From an uncultured Pseudomonadales bacterium (lineage in GTDB: Bacteria; Pseudomonadota; Gammaproteobacteria; Pseudomonadales; Azotimanducaceae): DNA of 64,000 bases. Within the stretch, counting starts at the first letter, position 1. Every line of letters starts with the position of its first letter. The position numbers and the translations under genes are program-made. The notes beneath the pieces are model-generated. The model worked only from the letters and a program-made list of their open reading frames with translations. It was not told where the DNA came from and searched no databases. The DNA is taken from assembly GCA_958296295.1 (NCBI GenBank), contig OY282460.1:3828291-3892290 (forward strand). Reading direction: 5' to 3'. This document shows positions 36,318 through 45,262 of the stretch, one piece after another.

Positions 36318-37226
36318 GTGCCGAAACTGGTGAACCTCGGCTCGCTTTGCATCGACCACGTCTATCGCGTGCCCACCATCGCCGGGCCGGGCGAGTCGAT
36401 GGCCAGCCGCTCATACGACGTTTTTGCCGGTGGCAAGGGCCTGAACCAATCCCTTGCCGCGGCCCGCGCCGGCGCGGCCGTCGCGCATGTTGGCTGCGTC
36501 GGCAAGGACGGCGAGTGGCTGCGCGATGTCTTGGCGGCCGAAGGCGTGGACGCGAGCGGAGTGCGGGTGGCGGACGGCCCATCGGGGCATGCGGCGATTC
36601 AAGTGGACGATGCCGGTCAGAACGCCATCGCCGTCGCCGGAGGCGCGAACCGGGCGCTGGGCGAGGAGGACTTCGAGCGGGCGTTCGGTCAAATCGCGCC
36701 GGGCGATTGGCTGCTGCTGCAAAACGAGATCAACGACTTGCCCATCGTGCTTGACGAAGCGCGCCGGCGCGGCTGCGCGGTGGCGTTCAATGTCGCGCCG
36801 GTGGACGGACGCGAGGCCCACTACGATCTGGCGAGCGTGAATCTGTTGATCGTCAACGAGATCGAGGCGGCAGCGCTGGCGGACGGGCAGGCGGTGCCAC
36901 GGGAAGCCGCGCGCCTGTTGCGCGAGCGGGTGCCGAACGCGGACATCGTGCTCACCCTCGGCAGCGCGGGATTGATTCACGCCGGCCCCGCCGGAGTCTC
37001 GGAACTGCCGGCTTACGCGGCGAACGCCGTTGACGAAACCGCTGCCGGAGATTCGTTCATCGGGTTTTTCATGGCGTCTGTGCTCGCCGGACAGCCCATG
37101 CCGGAGGCGTTGCGGATGGGTGCCGCCGCCGGCGCCTTGGCGGTTACGAAAGCCGGCGCGGCAAGTTCCATACCCGCCATCGGCGATGTGCGGGCCTTGA
37201 TCGCGGAGCGGGCCGCCGCGTCTTGA
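36318..37226 (+). CDS. ribokinase-like PfkB sugar kinase
   Basis: This 302-residue PfkB kinase has VFAGGKGLNQSLAAARAG near the N-terminus and the anion-hole/catalytic-base motif NAVDETAAGDSFIGFF near the C-terminus, the pattern of ribokinase. Ribose is the likeliest substrate but no ribose transporter or regulator is near. The GTG at 36318 is supported by GGAGG seven bases upstream; a frame open from 36198 is an extension into the intergenic region. Confidence 0.85.
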   Translation: MPKLVNLGSLCIDHVYRVPTIAGPGESMASRSYDVFAGGKGLNQSLAAARAGAAVAHVGCVGKDGEWLRDVLAAEGVDASGVRVADGPSGHAAIQVDDAGQNAIAVAGGANRALGEEDFERAFGQIAPGDWLLLQNEINDLPIVLDEARRRGCAVAFNVAPVDGREAHYDLASVNLLIVNEIEAAALADGQAVPREAARLLRERVPNADIVLTLGSAGLIHAGPAGVSELPAYAANAVDETAAGDSFIGFFMASVLAGQPMPEALRMGAAAGALAVTKAGAASSIPAIGDVRALIAERAAAS

Positions 37227-37298
37227 GACGAAGCCGGCGCGCCATAGCGGGCGCGCCCGTGTACGATTCGCCGGGCGGGAAAGCCTTGAGGAGGGCGA

Positions 37299-38402
37299 AT
37301 GGACGTGGGGGAAGGAAATCATTCGGTAGTGTTGTCGGCCATGGCCGACGGCATCGGCAGTTTGACTTTCGCGACCGAAGAATGGGTTGCGGTTGCGGCG
37401 GAGCGCTTGGGCGCGTTGGTCGATCAGCACGCGCCGGGCCTTGCGGACCTCGGCGCGTTCACTTTGTGCGAGGTGGCGCACAACGCCCCGGCACATGTCC
37501 ATGCCGGCGCTTCTCTCGCGTGGCACATGCGTTTGGACGGCGCCACCACGACGGTGGCGGCGGGTGAACTGCCAGCCGACGAGTGCGATCTGAAGATCGA
37601 GGGCGATCACTCCATCATGAGCAACGTCGGGCGAATTCGGCTGCAAGGCCGCGACCCCGCGGTGGTGGTGGCGGCGCAGCGCCGGCTGGCCAAGTTGTCC
37701 CGTTGGAAGATGCAAGGGGCGTTCCCTCGGCATCAGACGTTGGGTGTGGTGCTGCGCGCGTTGCACGACGAGATGGCGCCCTTGACGATGCCCCGATTCG
37801 TCTTCATGACGCCGGAATGGGTGAGCTCGGCCCGCCACATTCTCACCGAACGAGCCGCGCGTTATTCGTTGGAGCTGCGAGACGTTTCCTACACGTTCGC
37901 GGAGGAGTTCACGAACACGCCGGCCTACGCCTTCCCGGACGCCTCCCACGGCGGCTTCTGGGTGCGCTGCGAACGCGGCCTGATCACGGTTGGGGCCGGC
38001 CCGCTGCCGGCGGCGCTAGCCCCGGCGGACGGGCAGACCAAGGGCCCCTACGCTCTTGTCGTGCCGGTCGGCCGCACTGTGGACGCGGCGATGACGGAGC
38101 AAGAAAAAGAACAACGGACGGCATACAGCAAGCAGGCGTTCCGCCCAAACGCGGCCGGCGAACCGCCGGTGACCCAAGGTTCTCCCTCCGGCAAGGGACG
38201 GATGCCGACGGCGCTCATGCGGGTGTTCGCGCCGCTGCACGACGAGCTTTCCAAACGCACATCCGGCGAACTGCCGGCGGATTACGACCCGGCGTTCGCG
38301 GCTTTCGAGCCGCAGCCGTTCGACCGGCAGAACGGCTACGACCGATCTTGGCTGCGTTTCGACGAGTTCGACATCTACGGCAACCCGCGCAAACCAGCCT
38401 GA
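37299..38402 (+). CDS. uncharacterised protein, possibly two SCP2-like folds
   Basis: I cannot name this 367-residue cytoplasmic protein. The ATG has a strong GAGGAGGG site. The first half (GASLAWHMRLDGATTTV) and the second half (GGFWVRCERGLITVGAGPLP) each look like a compact alpha/beta sheet with an exposed Trp, reminiscent of SCP2-type lipid-binding folds found elsewhere in the window. The C-terminus is polar and Pro-rich. No signal peptide is seen. The function is unknown. Confidence 0.65.
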   Translation: MDVGEGNHSVVLSAMADGIGSLTFATEEWVAVAAERLGALVDQHAPGLADLGAFTLCEVAHNAPAHVHAGASLAWHMRLDGATTTVAAGELPADECDLKIEGDHSIMSNVGRIRLQGRDPAVVVAAQRRLAKLSRWKMQGAFPRHQTLGVVLRALHDEMAPLTMPRFVFMTPEWVSSARHILTERAARYSLELRDVSYTFAEEFTNTPAYAFPDASHGGFWVRCERGLITVGAGPLPAALAPADGQTKGPYALVVPVGRTVDAAMTEQEKEQRTAYSKQAFRPNAAGEPPVTQGSPSGKGRMPTALMRVFAPLHDELSKRTSGELPADYDPAFAAFEPQPFDRQNGYDRSWLRFDEFDIYGNPRKPA

Positions 38403-38429
38403 CCGCCTGCGGCCATCGCCGCGGGCGCG

Positions 38430-39311
38430 TCAGATGTCCAGCTGATGGTCGATAAGCAGGATCGCGAACAACGCCGTCAAGTAGATGATCGAGTAGCGAA
38501 AGGCCGCTTTGGCGGCGCCCGGCTTGCCGCGCAGCAGAACCATCGCCCACGCGAGATAGCCGGCGCCCAGCAAGAGCGCGCCGAGCAGATACAAGACCCC
38601 GCTCATGCCGATGGCGAAAGGCAACGCGCTCGCCACCACCAGGGCGATGGTGTAGTAGAGGATCTGTCGCCGGGTGTAGGCGTCGCCGTGGGTGATGGGG
38701 AGCATGGGCATATCCACTTTCTCGTAGTCCGAGCGGCGGTCGAGCGCCAGCGCCCAGAAGTGCGGCGGCGTCCACAGGAAGATGATGAGCAGCAGCACCA
38801 GGCCGCCCATTTCGATGTTCCCGGTCACGGCCGTCCAGCCGAAGAGCGGCGGCGCGGCCCCGAACAAGCCGCCGATAACGATGTTTTGCGGCGTCGCGCG
38901 TTTCAGATACAGCGTGTAGAAGAGGCCGTAACCCGCCCAGGACGCCAAGTTGAGCCAAGCGGTGAGCGGATTGACCCAAACCAGCAGCACGGCCATCCCG
39001 CCCACGCCGAGCACCCCGGCGAAGACGCAGCCGGCACCCGATCGCACCCGCCCCTGGGCAATCGGCCGGTCTTGCGTGCGCGCCATGCGGGCGTCCACCC
39101 TGGCGTCCGCGATGTGGTTGACCACGGCCGCGGAAGCGGCCACAAGAGCGATGCCGAGCAACCCCGCCACGATCACGACCGCCGGCGGCGCGGACGGCGA
39201 CGCGAGAAACATGCCGACCAGCGCGCAAAGCAGCATCAGCAGCACCACGCGTGGTTTGGTGAGCTCGATGTAGTCGCGCCAACTGGCTGTCGGCGCCCGT
39301 GTTTCACTCAA
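38430..39311 (-). CDS. ctaB: protoheme IX farnesyltransferase (heme o synthase)
   Basis: This UbiA-family membrane enzyme transfers farnesyl to heme b to make heme o for terminal oxidases. The 293-residue protein has the first Asp-rich motif NHIADARVDARMARTQDRP and the second DRRSDYEKVDMPMLP, with nine predicted helices. Its usual neighbours (ctaA, cytochrome oxidase subunits) are not in this window. It is convergent with the uncharacterised gene at 37299-38402. Confidence 0.94.
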   Translation of the reverse strand: MSETRAPTASWRDYIELTKPRVVLLMLLCALVGMFLASPSAPPAVVIVAGLLGIALVAASAAVVNHIADARVDARMARTQDRPIAQGRVRSGAGCVFAGVLGVGGMAVLLVWVNPLTAWLNLASWAGYGLFYTLYLKRATPQNIVIGGLFGAAPPLFGWTAVTGNIEMGGLVLLLIIFLWTPPHFWALALDRRSDYEKVDMPMLPITHGDAYTRRQILYYTIALVVASALPFAIGMSGVLYLLGALLLGAGYLAWAMVLLRGKPGAAKAAFRYSIIYLTALFAILLIDHQLDI

Positions 39312-39415
39312 AGCGGCATCCCGTCGCCGAGGCCTTTAGCCAACTACGGCGCGTAGTCTACTGAGATACACTGCCCAAAGGCACTCTCGGCGGTTTGCCG
39401 ATACGGAGAATCCCA

Positions 39416-39850
39416 ATGTCCGAATACATTCCAAGCCCCATCGGCTGGGTGCGCGACCAAGTGGAGCTGTACGAACGCACGAACGGCGCCGAAGGCACCA
39501 CGTTGCGCGAAACCGGCTTGCCGGTGATCATCGTCACCCACCGCGGCAACAAGACCGGCCACATCCGCAAGACGCCGCTGATGCGCGTCACCGATGGCGA
39601 CGGCTACGTCCTCGTCGCCTCGCAAGGCGGTGCGCCCACGCATCCGGTGTGGGTCTACAACCTCCGTGCGGACCCGAACGTGAAGATCCGCGACATGGCG
39701 TACGTCCATGCGATGCGAGCCGAAGAAGTGGAGGAGGAAGACGAACGCGATCGGCTTTGGGCGCTGTGCGTCGCCTCCTTCCCGCCCTACGCGGATTACA
39801 AGGCCCGAACTTCGCGCCGCATCCCGCTCTTCGTGGCGCGGCCGATGTGA
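39416..39850 (+). CDS. DDN/nitroreductase-family flavin- or F420-binding protein
   Basis: This 144-residue split-barrel protein belongs to the deazaflavin-dependent nitroreductase (DDN) family: VIIVTHRGNKTGHIRKTPLM, VLVASQGGAPTHPVWVYNL and PNVKIRDM are the family landmarks. Such proteins use F420 in actinobacteria; in proteobacteria the cofactor is uncertain. The ATG at 39416 has GGAG nine bases upstream and is preferred over one seven codons earlier. Confidence 0.85.
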   Translation: MSEYIPSPIGWVRDQVELYERTNGAEGTTLRETGLPVIIVTHRGNKTGHIRKTPLMRVTDGDGYVLVASQGGAPTHPVWVYNLRADPNVKIRDMAYVHAMRAEEVEEEDERDRLWALCVASFPPYADYKARTSRRIPLFVARPM

Positions 39851-39890
39851 TCCAAGCGGGGTCTGCGACTTGGCCCAAGCGCAAACCGGA

Positions 39891-41474
39891 TCAGTGCCAC
39901 GGACGGTCTGTGGACTCCACCTTGAAGATGATGTGGTCGCATAGCCGGCGGGCCGTGGCGTGGTCGATGAACGGCAGTGTGACGGCGCCGGAAGCGAGCG
40001 CCACGTCCAAGCTCGCGAGCCCGGTGCGGCGTTGCAGCGGCGACTGGCTGACCATGACGCCCTGCACCTTGCGGAACAGGAACGTCTCCACCTTGTAGCC
40101 CAGCAGCCCGGCGCGGTAGGAGAGCCCGCTGTCGTTGTGCATGTAGGCGCGTCGCCGCCACAGCTGCCACGCGCACAGCGCGACCAGCGGCGGCCAGCCC
40201 AGGCACAGCAGGCTCGCTGCGCCGGCAAAGGGGTAAAGCGCGACTAGCGCCAACACCGCCGGCACCACGCCAAAGGCCTGCACGCGGGCACGGATGTACA
40301 CCGGCGAGATGCGAACGAAGGGGTCCTTGGCCGGCAACAGGCTGAGGCCGGCGTCTTCCCCCGCGAAAATCCGGGCCGCTAGCGAACGAACCTGTTCCGG
40401 CCCAAGCATCGGCACATGCAGGACGGACGCCGCCACCCCTCCCTCTTCCGATGCGCCGACCGCGCGAACCGCCGCCGGCGGCGCCTGCAGGCGGAAGCGG
40501 CTGAAGAAGCGCATCAACAGCGTCTGCGACAATTTCACCTGTTGGATCTTCGCCCGATCCACGGCCATCGCCTTGCGTGTGAGCAACCCGCGGCGCGTGC
40601 GCAGAGATTCGCCCCCTTGGGCCTCGAACAACGTGAAACCGTGGTAGCGAAAGAACGCCATGGCGACGGAAATGGCGGCCAGCGCGGCGGCAAGCAGTAG
40701 CAAACCGCCGGTCGCCACCACGCCGGCGGCGACGATGCCGAGTTGCGCGAAACTGGTCGCCACGTCTTCGATCGAGTTGCTCACTTGGGCGCGCAGCGTG
40801 TTGTCCAACGTGCCCCACATGAGCGGCACCACCGCCAGCACGGCCAGCACGCTCCGATCCGCCAAGCCGATGCGGACGATCTCGCCGTTGTCCAAACGCA
40901 ACACGGCTTGGCCGTCCGGGTCGCTTTCCGTCGCCGAAGACGGTTCGGACGGTGCCGCGATCGCTGCCGGTTCGGCGGTGGCGGCCCGCTTAGCGCCTTC
41001 CACGCGAGCTCGCAGCGCCGCAGCGAAATCTGGTTTCACCGCTGGAAGGCGGCCTTCCTGCTGTGTGGATCCCGCGGTGTCGAATCCCACCGTCACCAGG
41101 CCCAGCCACCGGAACATCAGAGGCTGCTCCACCGTCACGCCCTGTATGCGATCGAATTGCAGCTCCAGTTCCGTCTTTCGCAACACGCCTTGGCGAATGA
41201 GCACGCGTTGGGCGTCCAGCCGAAACCGGAAGAACCAATACCGTAGAGCCGCCAGAACGAGGAACAGCGTGAGAAGACCCGCGGCGCCCGCGATAGTCGC
41301 CACAGGCCCTTGGCGCACCAGGAACAGGAACACGGCGAGAGTGCCCACGAACTGCCCGAGATTTAGAACTTGCCTCCTGAGCGCGAGGGCTAGGAAGTAA
41401 AGCGCGGCAAGCGGCGATGTGCGCTGCCACTGGCCGCTGGCCGCCAACAACGCGTTCTCGTCAGCCGTGGTCAT
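39891..41474 (-). CDS. PH-domain (bPH2) membrane protein, YdbT-like
   Basis: This 527-residue protein has hydrophobic pairs alternating with three bacterial PH domains: RFRLDAQRVLIRQGVLRKTELELQ, then a region with RTRRGLLTRKAMAVDRAKIQ and a last one with YRAGLLGYKVETFLFRKVQG. This is the YdbT layout; YdbS/YdbT pairs are inner-membrane proteins of unknown function. The start ATG at 41474 has GGAAGG eight bases upstream. It is downstream of the YdbS-like gene with a 142-bp gap. Confidence 0.85.
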   Translation of the reverse strand: MTTADENALLAASGQWQRTSPLAALYFLALALRRQVLNLGQFVGTLAVFLFLVRQGPVATIAGAAGLLTLFLVLAALRYWFFRFRLDAQRVLIRQGVLRKTELELQFDRIQGVTVEQPLMFRWLGLVTVGFDTAGSTQQEGRLPAVKPDFAAALRARVEGAKRAATAEPAAIAAPSEPSSATESDPDGQAVLRLDNGEIVRIGLADRSVLAVLAVVPLMWGTLDNTLRAQVSNSIEDVATSFAQLGIVAAGVVATGGLLLLAAALAAISVAMAFFRYHGFTLFEAQGGESLRTRRGLLTRKAMAVDRAKIQQVKLSQTLLMRFFSRFRLQAPPAAVRAVGASEEGGVAASVLHVPMLGPEQVRSLAARIFAGEDAGLSLLPAKDPFVRISPVYIRARVQAFGVVPAVLALVALYPFAGAASLLCLGWPPLVALCAWQLWRRRAYMHNDSGLSYRAGLLGYKVETFLFRKVQGVMVSQSPLQRRTGLASLDVALASGAVTLPFIDHATARRLCDHIIFKVESTDRPWH

Positions 41475-41616
41475 GGGCAACCTTCCGAGTGGCCGTGGCC
41501 GTGGCCTTGGCCGCGGCGCGTCGGCTGGTCGCCCGCGCGTCTTGTGTTGGCCAACGGGTCATCTGCGGCGCCAGTCCGAAGCGCGCCTGCCGGCGGGACG
41601 ACGAGGTTCGCACGGG

Positions 41617-42168
41617 TTAGTTCCCTTCGCCGCCTTCGGGTTCGGCGCTCCGGCGCAGCTTGTGTACGATGTACACGCGAAGTTGCTCCGCGACATCCTC
41701 GGCCAAGCCGGCGATGCTGACATCGCCCCCGCCGCTGCCGGCCGTGAACACCGTGAGGTAGGCGAGGCCGAAACGGCGATCGAGCGGAGCACTGCCCGTG
41801 ACGGCGTGCTGCACGCGGTTGAACGGAACCACCGCTATGTTGCGCCACCACACGCCGTGCTTGTAGAGAATGTCCTTGTCGCGTACCGCGTAGCCCCGGT
41901 ACGGCACGCTCACCAGCGGCCACACCAGCGAGCGCAACGACCAAAGCGCCAGCGCGACCCAGCCGGCAACCAGCCCTTCAGGCGGCAACCATTCCAAATA
42001 GCCGGCGTTCGCGAAGAGAGTGATTCCGAGGGCGGCGGCAACGAACAACCCCACGCGGATCAACCGCCCAAGCACCAACCGCGGCGCATAGCGACGGTCC
42101 AGCGGTTGCCAAACCACCTGTTCCACGGCAGGCAAATCGTCTACGGACACTTGCGGATTCGAGAACAC
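41617..42168 (-). CDS. PH-domain membrane protein, YdbS-like
   Basis: This 183-residue protein has two transmembrane helices (about residues 38-82) and one bPH2 domain with VPYRGYAVRDKDILYKHGVWW and VPFNRVQHAV. It pairs with the YdbT-like protein encoded next on the same strand, and the two probably form a complex in the inner membrane. The C-terminus is acidic. Confidence 0.83.
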   Translation of the reverse strand: MFSNPQVSVDDLPAVEQVVWQPLDRRYAPRLVLGRLIRVGLFVAAALGITLFANAGYLEWLPPEGLVAGWVALALWSLRSLVWPLVSVPYRGYAVRDKDILYKHGVWWRNIAVVPFNRVQHAVTGSAPLDRRFGLAYLTVFTAGSGGGDVSIAGLAEDVAEQLRVYIVHKLRRSAEPEGGEGN

Positions 42169-42323
42169 GGCGCGACCAGGTGGCGAAAAAAGAACGCATT
42201 ATACGGGTGCCCCCCGTGCGGCAAATTCGCTATAGGTCTTCGCCGAGGGTCGTTCTGACGGGCACGGCGGTGCCCCCGCTGCTGGCGTCGCGGGAGGTCT
42301 CGACGTCGAGCACCAGCACGGCG

Positions 42324-43379
42324 CTAGTTGTACTCGGTGCCGCCTCTGCGCGTGAGGTAGTCGCCGGAGACGTTCTTTAGGATCACGCGCCCGAACTCGG
42401 CGGACTCCCGCTCCACCGCCGGCCGCACCACCACCCCCTCGCGCACATGCTTGCCGCCTAGCGCCGTGGCACCGTCTGTGTATTCGGCCAGCACCGCCTC
42501 GGCAAAGGGGCCTTCGTAGAGCAAAGGCACCAGCGTAAACAGGCCCGCAAGCGATTCGGCCAACTCGGTGGCGCTCAAGTATCGCCCCTGCCCGGGCTCG
42601 CCAACGTAGGCATCGAATACGGCGAATGCGGGATTCGGTTCCCCGTAGTGCAAATCCTGCACGCCGCGCCCGTACACCTCGCCGAGCAGGTAGAACGGCT
42701 GTCCGTCGGCGGCCAAGCGCCGGCGCGCCTGCTCGAAGGCGCTCTCATGGGCACGCCACGCACGCACATAGAGGTTGTTCACGTTGGCGTCGTTGAGCTT
42801 GAGCCGAAAGCCCTTGTCGGACATGCCCTTCGAGGTGACCACCGCGCCGTGCTCCGGGTGCCAGCCCAGGCAGCACCAGGAGCCGTGCAGCTTCTCCGTT
42901 ATCGACACGGGTTCGCCATCGCGCAACTCGTGCGGATACTTCTTGAAGTTCTCGATGTCGTAGCGGATGGTGGCGCCGTGAGCGGGCGCCACTTCGCCCT
43001 GCATGGCGATCGGCACCGGCGGCTCGTACTTGACGAGCTCCAAGAGGGCCGTTACGTCGTCGCCCTCCGCTACCCGCTGGCCGCGGACCATGCCGTCGCG
43101 CACCGGATAGACCAGACCCTGCGAGAGCGCCCCGCGCAGCTTCACGGCCTTGACGCGATTGTGCTTGCTGCCAGCGAGCTTGCCTTCGAGGCCAAGTTCC
43201 GCGATCAGCCAATCCGGGCACACGGCGCCTTCCGGGATGTAGGCGGCCAGGTCGCCATCGACAAACGAGCCTTTGCCGACGACGGTGCGGAACCCGCCGA
43301 TCGCAGCCAGTTCCAGACGGTCGGCGTTCGGGTGGGGTTCAACGCGCAAGGCATAGACGCGGGATTCGAAAGTAGCCAC
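42324..43379 (-). CDS. RNA ligase, DraRnl (Rnl5) family
   Basis: This 351-residue nucleotidyltransferase has an N-terminal OB-fold domain followed by the ligase core. Motif I is SITEKLHGSWC with the AMP-accepting Lys near residue 163; LLGEVYGRGVQDL (motif III region), VREGVVVRPA (motif IV) and RVILKNVSGDYL (motif V) follow. The N-terminal OB fold and length match the Deinococcus RNA ligase DRB0094, which seals 3'-OH nicks in duplexes containing RNA. Substrates in proteobacteria are unknown. GTG at 43379 or TTG at 43385 can start it. It borders the AT-richer patch at 43.4-45.1 kb. Confidence 0.88.
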   Translation of the reverse strand: MATFESRVYALRVEPHPNADRLELAAIGGFRTVVGKGSFVDGDLAAYIPEGAVCPDWLIAELGLEGKLAGSKHNRVKAVKLRGALSQGLVYPVRDGMVRGQRVAEGDDVTALLELVKYEPPVPIAMQGEVAPAHGATIRYDIENFKKYPHELRDGEPVSITEKLHGSWCCLGWHPEHGAVVTSKGMSDKGFRLKLNDANVNNLYVRAWRAHESAFEQARRRLAADGQPFYLLGEVYGRGVQDLHYGEPNPAFAVFDAYVGEPGQGRYLSATELAESLAGLFTLVPLLYEGPFAEAVLAEYTDGATALGGKHVREGVVVRPAVERESAEFGRVILKNVSGDYLTRRGGTEYN

Positions 43380-43477
43380 GGGCAATGCACCTGGAACAAC
43401 GGAGGCGCACCATATCCGAGGTGCGCATGTGCTTCAACAGTTTCGAGCCTTAGGGCAGGCGTCCGATGCGGAGCATC

Positions 43478-43795
43478 GGCGTTCTCGATCGCCCAGTGGG
43501 CGCGGACGGTCCGCCCGAAGCGCTCCGCCTCCGGCTCCGCGCTGAGCAGGTGGTAGCGGGTGTCGACGCACTCCGCGCCGCTGGCGAGACGCCGCTCGGC
43601 GGTCACCTTGCCGATGGCCGAAAGGCCGGGCCAGTCGTGGCGCTCGCGCAGCCAGTCGACGTCGACCGTCGCGGCGCGTTTCTCCACGCGCCCGTGACAC
43701 TTGTCAACCTGTTGATGCGAAAGGAGTTCCGCCGACGCCGGCGGACTGTCCAGATACGTCGCCACGTTTTCGTGGAGCGTCCGCTGATCGCAACA
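43478..43795 (-). pseudogene. ISAs1-family transposase remnant
   Basis: The minus-strand translation reads DQRTLHENVATYLDSPPAS, KCHGRVEKRAATV, DWLRERHDWPGLSAIGKV and TVRAHWAIEN in one frame, a contiguous internal part of an ISAs1 transposase. The N-terminal third, including the first catalytic Asp, and everything after HWAIEN are absent, so it is a dead fragment. It marks the left edge of the small accessory patch. Confidence 0.75.
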
Positions 43796-43819
43796 GATGT
43801 GGTATGGTCGCTAGTAGTC

Positions 43820-43854
43820 GGACGTGGCGGCTGATGATGTAGCGTGCCACGTCC
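43820..43854 (+). promoter_or_regulatory. perfect 9-bp stem-loop upstream of the small-gene operon
   Basis: GGACGTGGC at 43820-43828 pairs exactly with GCCACGTCC at 43846-43854 across a 17-base loop. It is followed by CCCCA repeats (CCCCACCCCACCCCACC, 43861-43877) and then GGGAGG before the ATG at 43895. It could be an operator, an attenuator or a terminator for upstream transcription; there is no U tract. Confidence 0.45.
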
Positions 43855-43894
43855 TCGGAGCCCCACCCCACCCCACCAACTTGGGAGGAACCGC

Positions 43895-43978
43895 ATGACG
43901 ATTACGACCAAGGTAGGCCCTGATGGCAATTACGTCGTCAGGGGTCTTGCTTGGCCACAGGTACATATTCCCGCTTGA
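43895..43978 (+). CDS. possible 27-residue leader peptide or small protein
   Basis: The frame begins MTITTKVGPDGNYVVRGLAW and stops after 27 residues. It has a strong ribosome-binding site (GGGAGGAACCGC before the ATG). No family is certain; the opening resembles the first strand of small antitoxin-like beta proteins. It might be a leader peptide for the genes that follow or a truncated gene. Confidence 0.35.
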   Translation: MTITTKVGPDGNYVVRGLAWPQVHIPA

Positions 43979-44110
43979 CTCCCGTGTTCATGGGCAACGG
44001 GACGTGCCTGAGTCAGACTCGACAGATTCCGACGATTGTAAAGGGTACTCCACCCCAACGCCTGAATCCTACAAGGAAGTACCAATGTAATCTTCAACCA
44101 GGAGAAAAAA

Positions 44111-44305
44111 GTGTCCGACAAAAAGCAACCAGATCGAAAGTCCACTACGGACCGGTCGACAATACGACCGCCAATCGAGGAACTAGCCTCAACAAGACAA
44201 AGACTCAACGTCGATAGAGTTTGGCCGCCACAGGGAGGCGAGAAGCAGACGCCGAAAGAGGGCGAGAAGGGGAAGCAGCCATCGGACAAACCCAAGTCAG
44301 ATTAA
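44111..44305 (+). CDS. small charged protein of the SLATT gene cluster
   Basis: This 64-residue protein is very polar and rich in Lys, Pro, Gln and Ser (MSDKKQPDRKSTTDRST at the start, KQTPKEGEKGKQPSDKP near the end), so it is probably disordered. The GTG start has AGGAG six bases upstream. It precedes the SLATT-like gene by 27 bp on the same strand. No family is recognised. Base composition is AT-richer than that of the flanking core genes. Confidence 0.5.
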   Translation: MSDKKQPDRKSTTDRSTIRPPIEELASTRQRLNVDRVWPPQGGEKQTPKEGEKGKQPSDKPKSD

Positions 44306-44332
44306 GTGGTACACTTGTAAGGAAAGGATTGC

Positions 44333-44893
44333 ATGGACAGAAGCAGGCAAGAAGAATTGACCAAAGGTTTTCACGATCTTTGGTTTGACGTTGCCGTCTC
44401 TGTGAAGTATCACGCGAGACGGCGCAGGTTCTTCGATTCCATCAACAACATTACGTTGTTCGTTGTGCTTGTCTTCAATACGGCGTCGTTCACAGAGGTC
44501 GTTCCTATGCTAACGCCAAAAGTATCTGGTCTACTCACCGCGGTTCTCGTGGCAATAACCTTGGTTGGGCGTGTGTCGGTCAGGGCTAGGGATCACGATG
44601 ATCTTCGGCGCAGCTTCATTAGATTGCAGAAAGAAATGAAAATGGGGCGCGATCAGATGGATCACAGTGCGCTTTCCTCTTGGGAAGCCGAGAGGCTAGG
44701 AGTTGAAATTGACGAGCCACCGATAAACCGAGTTGTTCATGCCTTGTGCTATAACGAGGTTGTCAAGTCCTTGGAGACAGTAAAAGAATCTGAAAAGAAG
44801 TTTGTGAAAGTACGACTTCGCCACCGCGCACTCGGTTGGATGACCAGAGCATTTGACGACAGCTTGGAACTTGAACCGAGTGCTCCACCATAA
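44333..44893 (+). CDS. SLATT-like two-transmembrane effector protein
   Basis: This 186-residue protein has the SLATT layout: an amphipathic N-terminus ending KYHARRRRFFDSINN, a first membrane helix (ITLFVVLVFNTASF), a short turn, a second (SGLLTAVLVAITLVGRVSV), then the polar helix RARDHDDLRRSFIRLQKEM and a coiled C-terminus. SLATT domains are predicted pore-forming suicide effectors found with nucleotide-sensing defence genes. Here there is no nucleotide cyclase or SLOG partner; the neighbours are two small unknown proteins. AAGGAAAGG precedes the ATG. Family assignment is by architecture and short motifs. Confidence 0.65.
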   Translation: MDRSRQEELTKGFHDLWFDVAVSVKYHARRRRFFDSINNITLFVVLVFNTASFTEVVPMLTPKVSGLLTAVLVAITLVGRVSVRARDHDDLRRSFIRLQKEMKMGRDQMDHSALSSWEAERLGVEIDEPPINRVVHALCYNEVVKSLETVKESEKKFVKVRLRHRALGWMTRAFDDSLELEPSAPP

Positions 44894-44908
44894 GGAACGG
44901 AGATTGAT

Positions 44909-45121
44909 GTGAAGCGCCAGCGACCATCTAGATACCCACACAAGGACAAAACGAATCGGACATACTCTCCGAAGCTGGAACCTATCTTGGTCGAAGCCAC
45001 AAACGGAACGGACGTCCATTTCGTTTCTAGGGAACTCGGCAACGTGCCGGCGGCTTTGATCGAGGAAGTGCTGCCGGACGCAGGCGGTGTGCGTCCGCAA
45101 CGACAAGCGGAAATGTTCTAG
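44909..45121 (+). CDS. small protein downstream of the SLATT-like gene
   Basis: This 70-residue protein has a basic N-terminus (MKRQRPSRYPHKDKTNR) and a short alpha/beta C-terminal part (GTDVHFVSRELGNVPAALIEEV). GTG is the start, with GGAACGGAG upstream and only 15 bp after the SLATT-like stop, so the three small genes look like one operon. No family is recognised. It could be a regulator or immunity partner of the membrane protein, which is inference. Confidence 0.5.
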   Translation: MKRQRPSRYPHKDKTNRTYSPKLEPILVEATNGTDVHFVSRELGNVPAALIEEVLPDAGGVRPQRQAEMF

Positions 45122-45262
45122 AAAGCGGCAGGCAAGCGTATCGGTAGACCGGCGACGCGGTCACGCTCAGCTCGCCGTTCGATTCGGCGGTCGGCTGGCG
45201 CGTTCCAAACAACGCCGGACGCCAACTGCTGCGGACGCGCGTGGCTCCGGCTCGCTGCCCGG

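Noticed and set aside
45122..45262. gene between the SLATT patch and mgtE
   Set aside because: Only short antisense frames are seen, none with a ribosome-binding site or motif.
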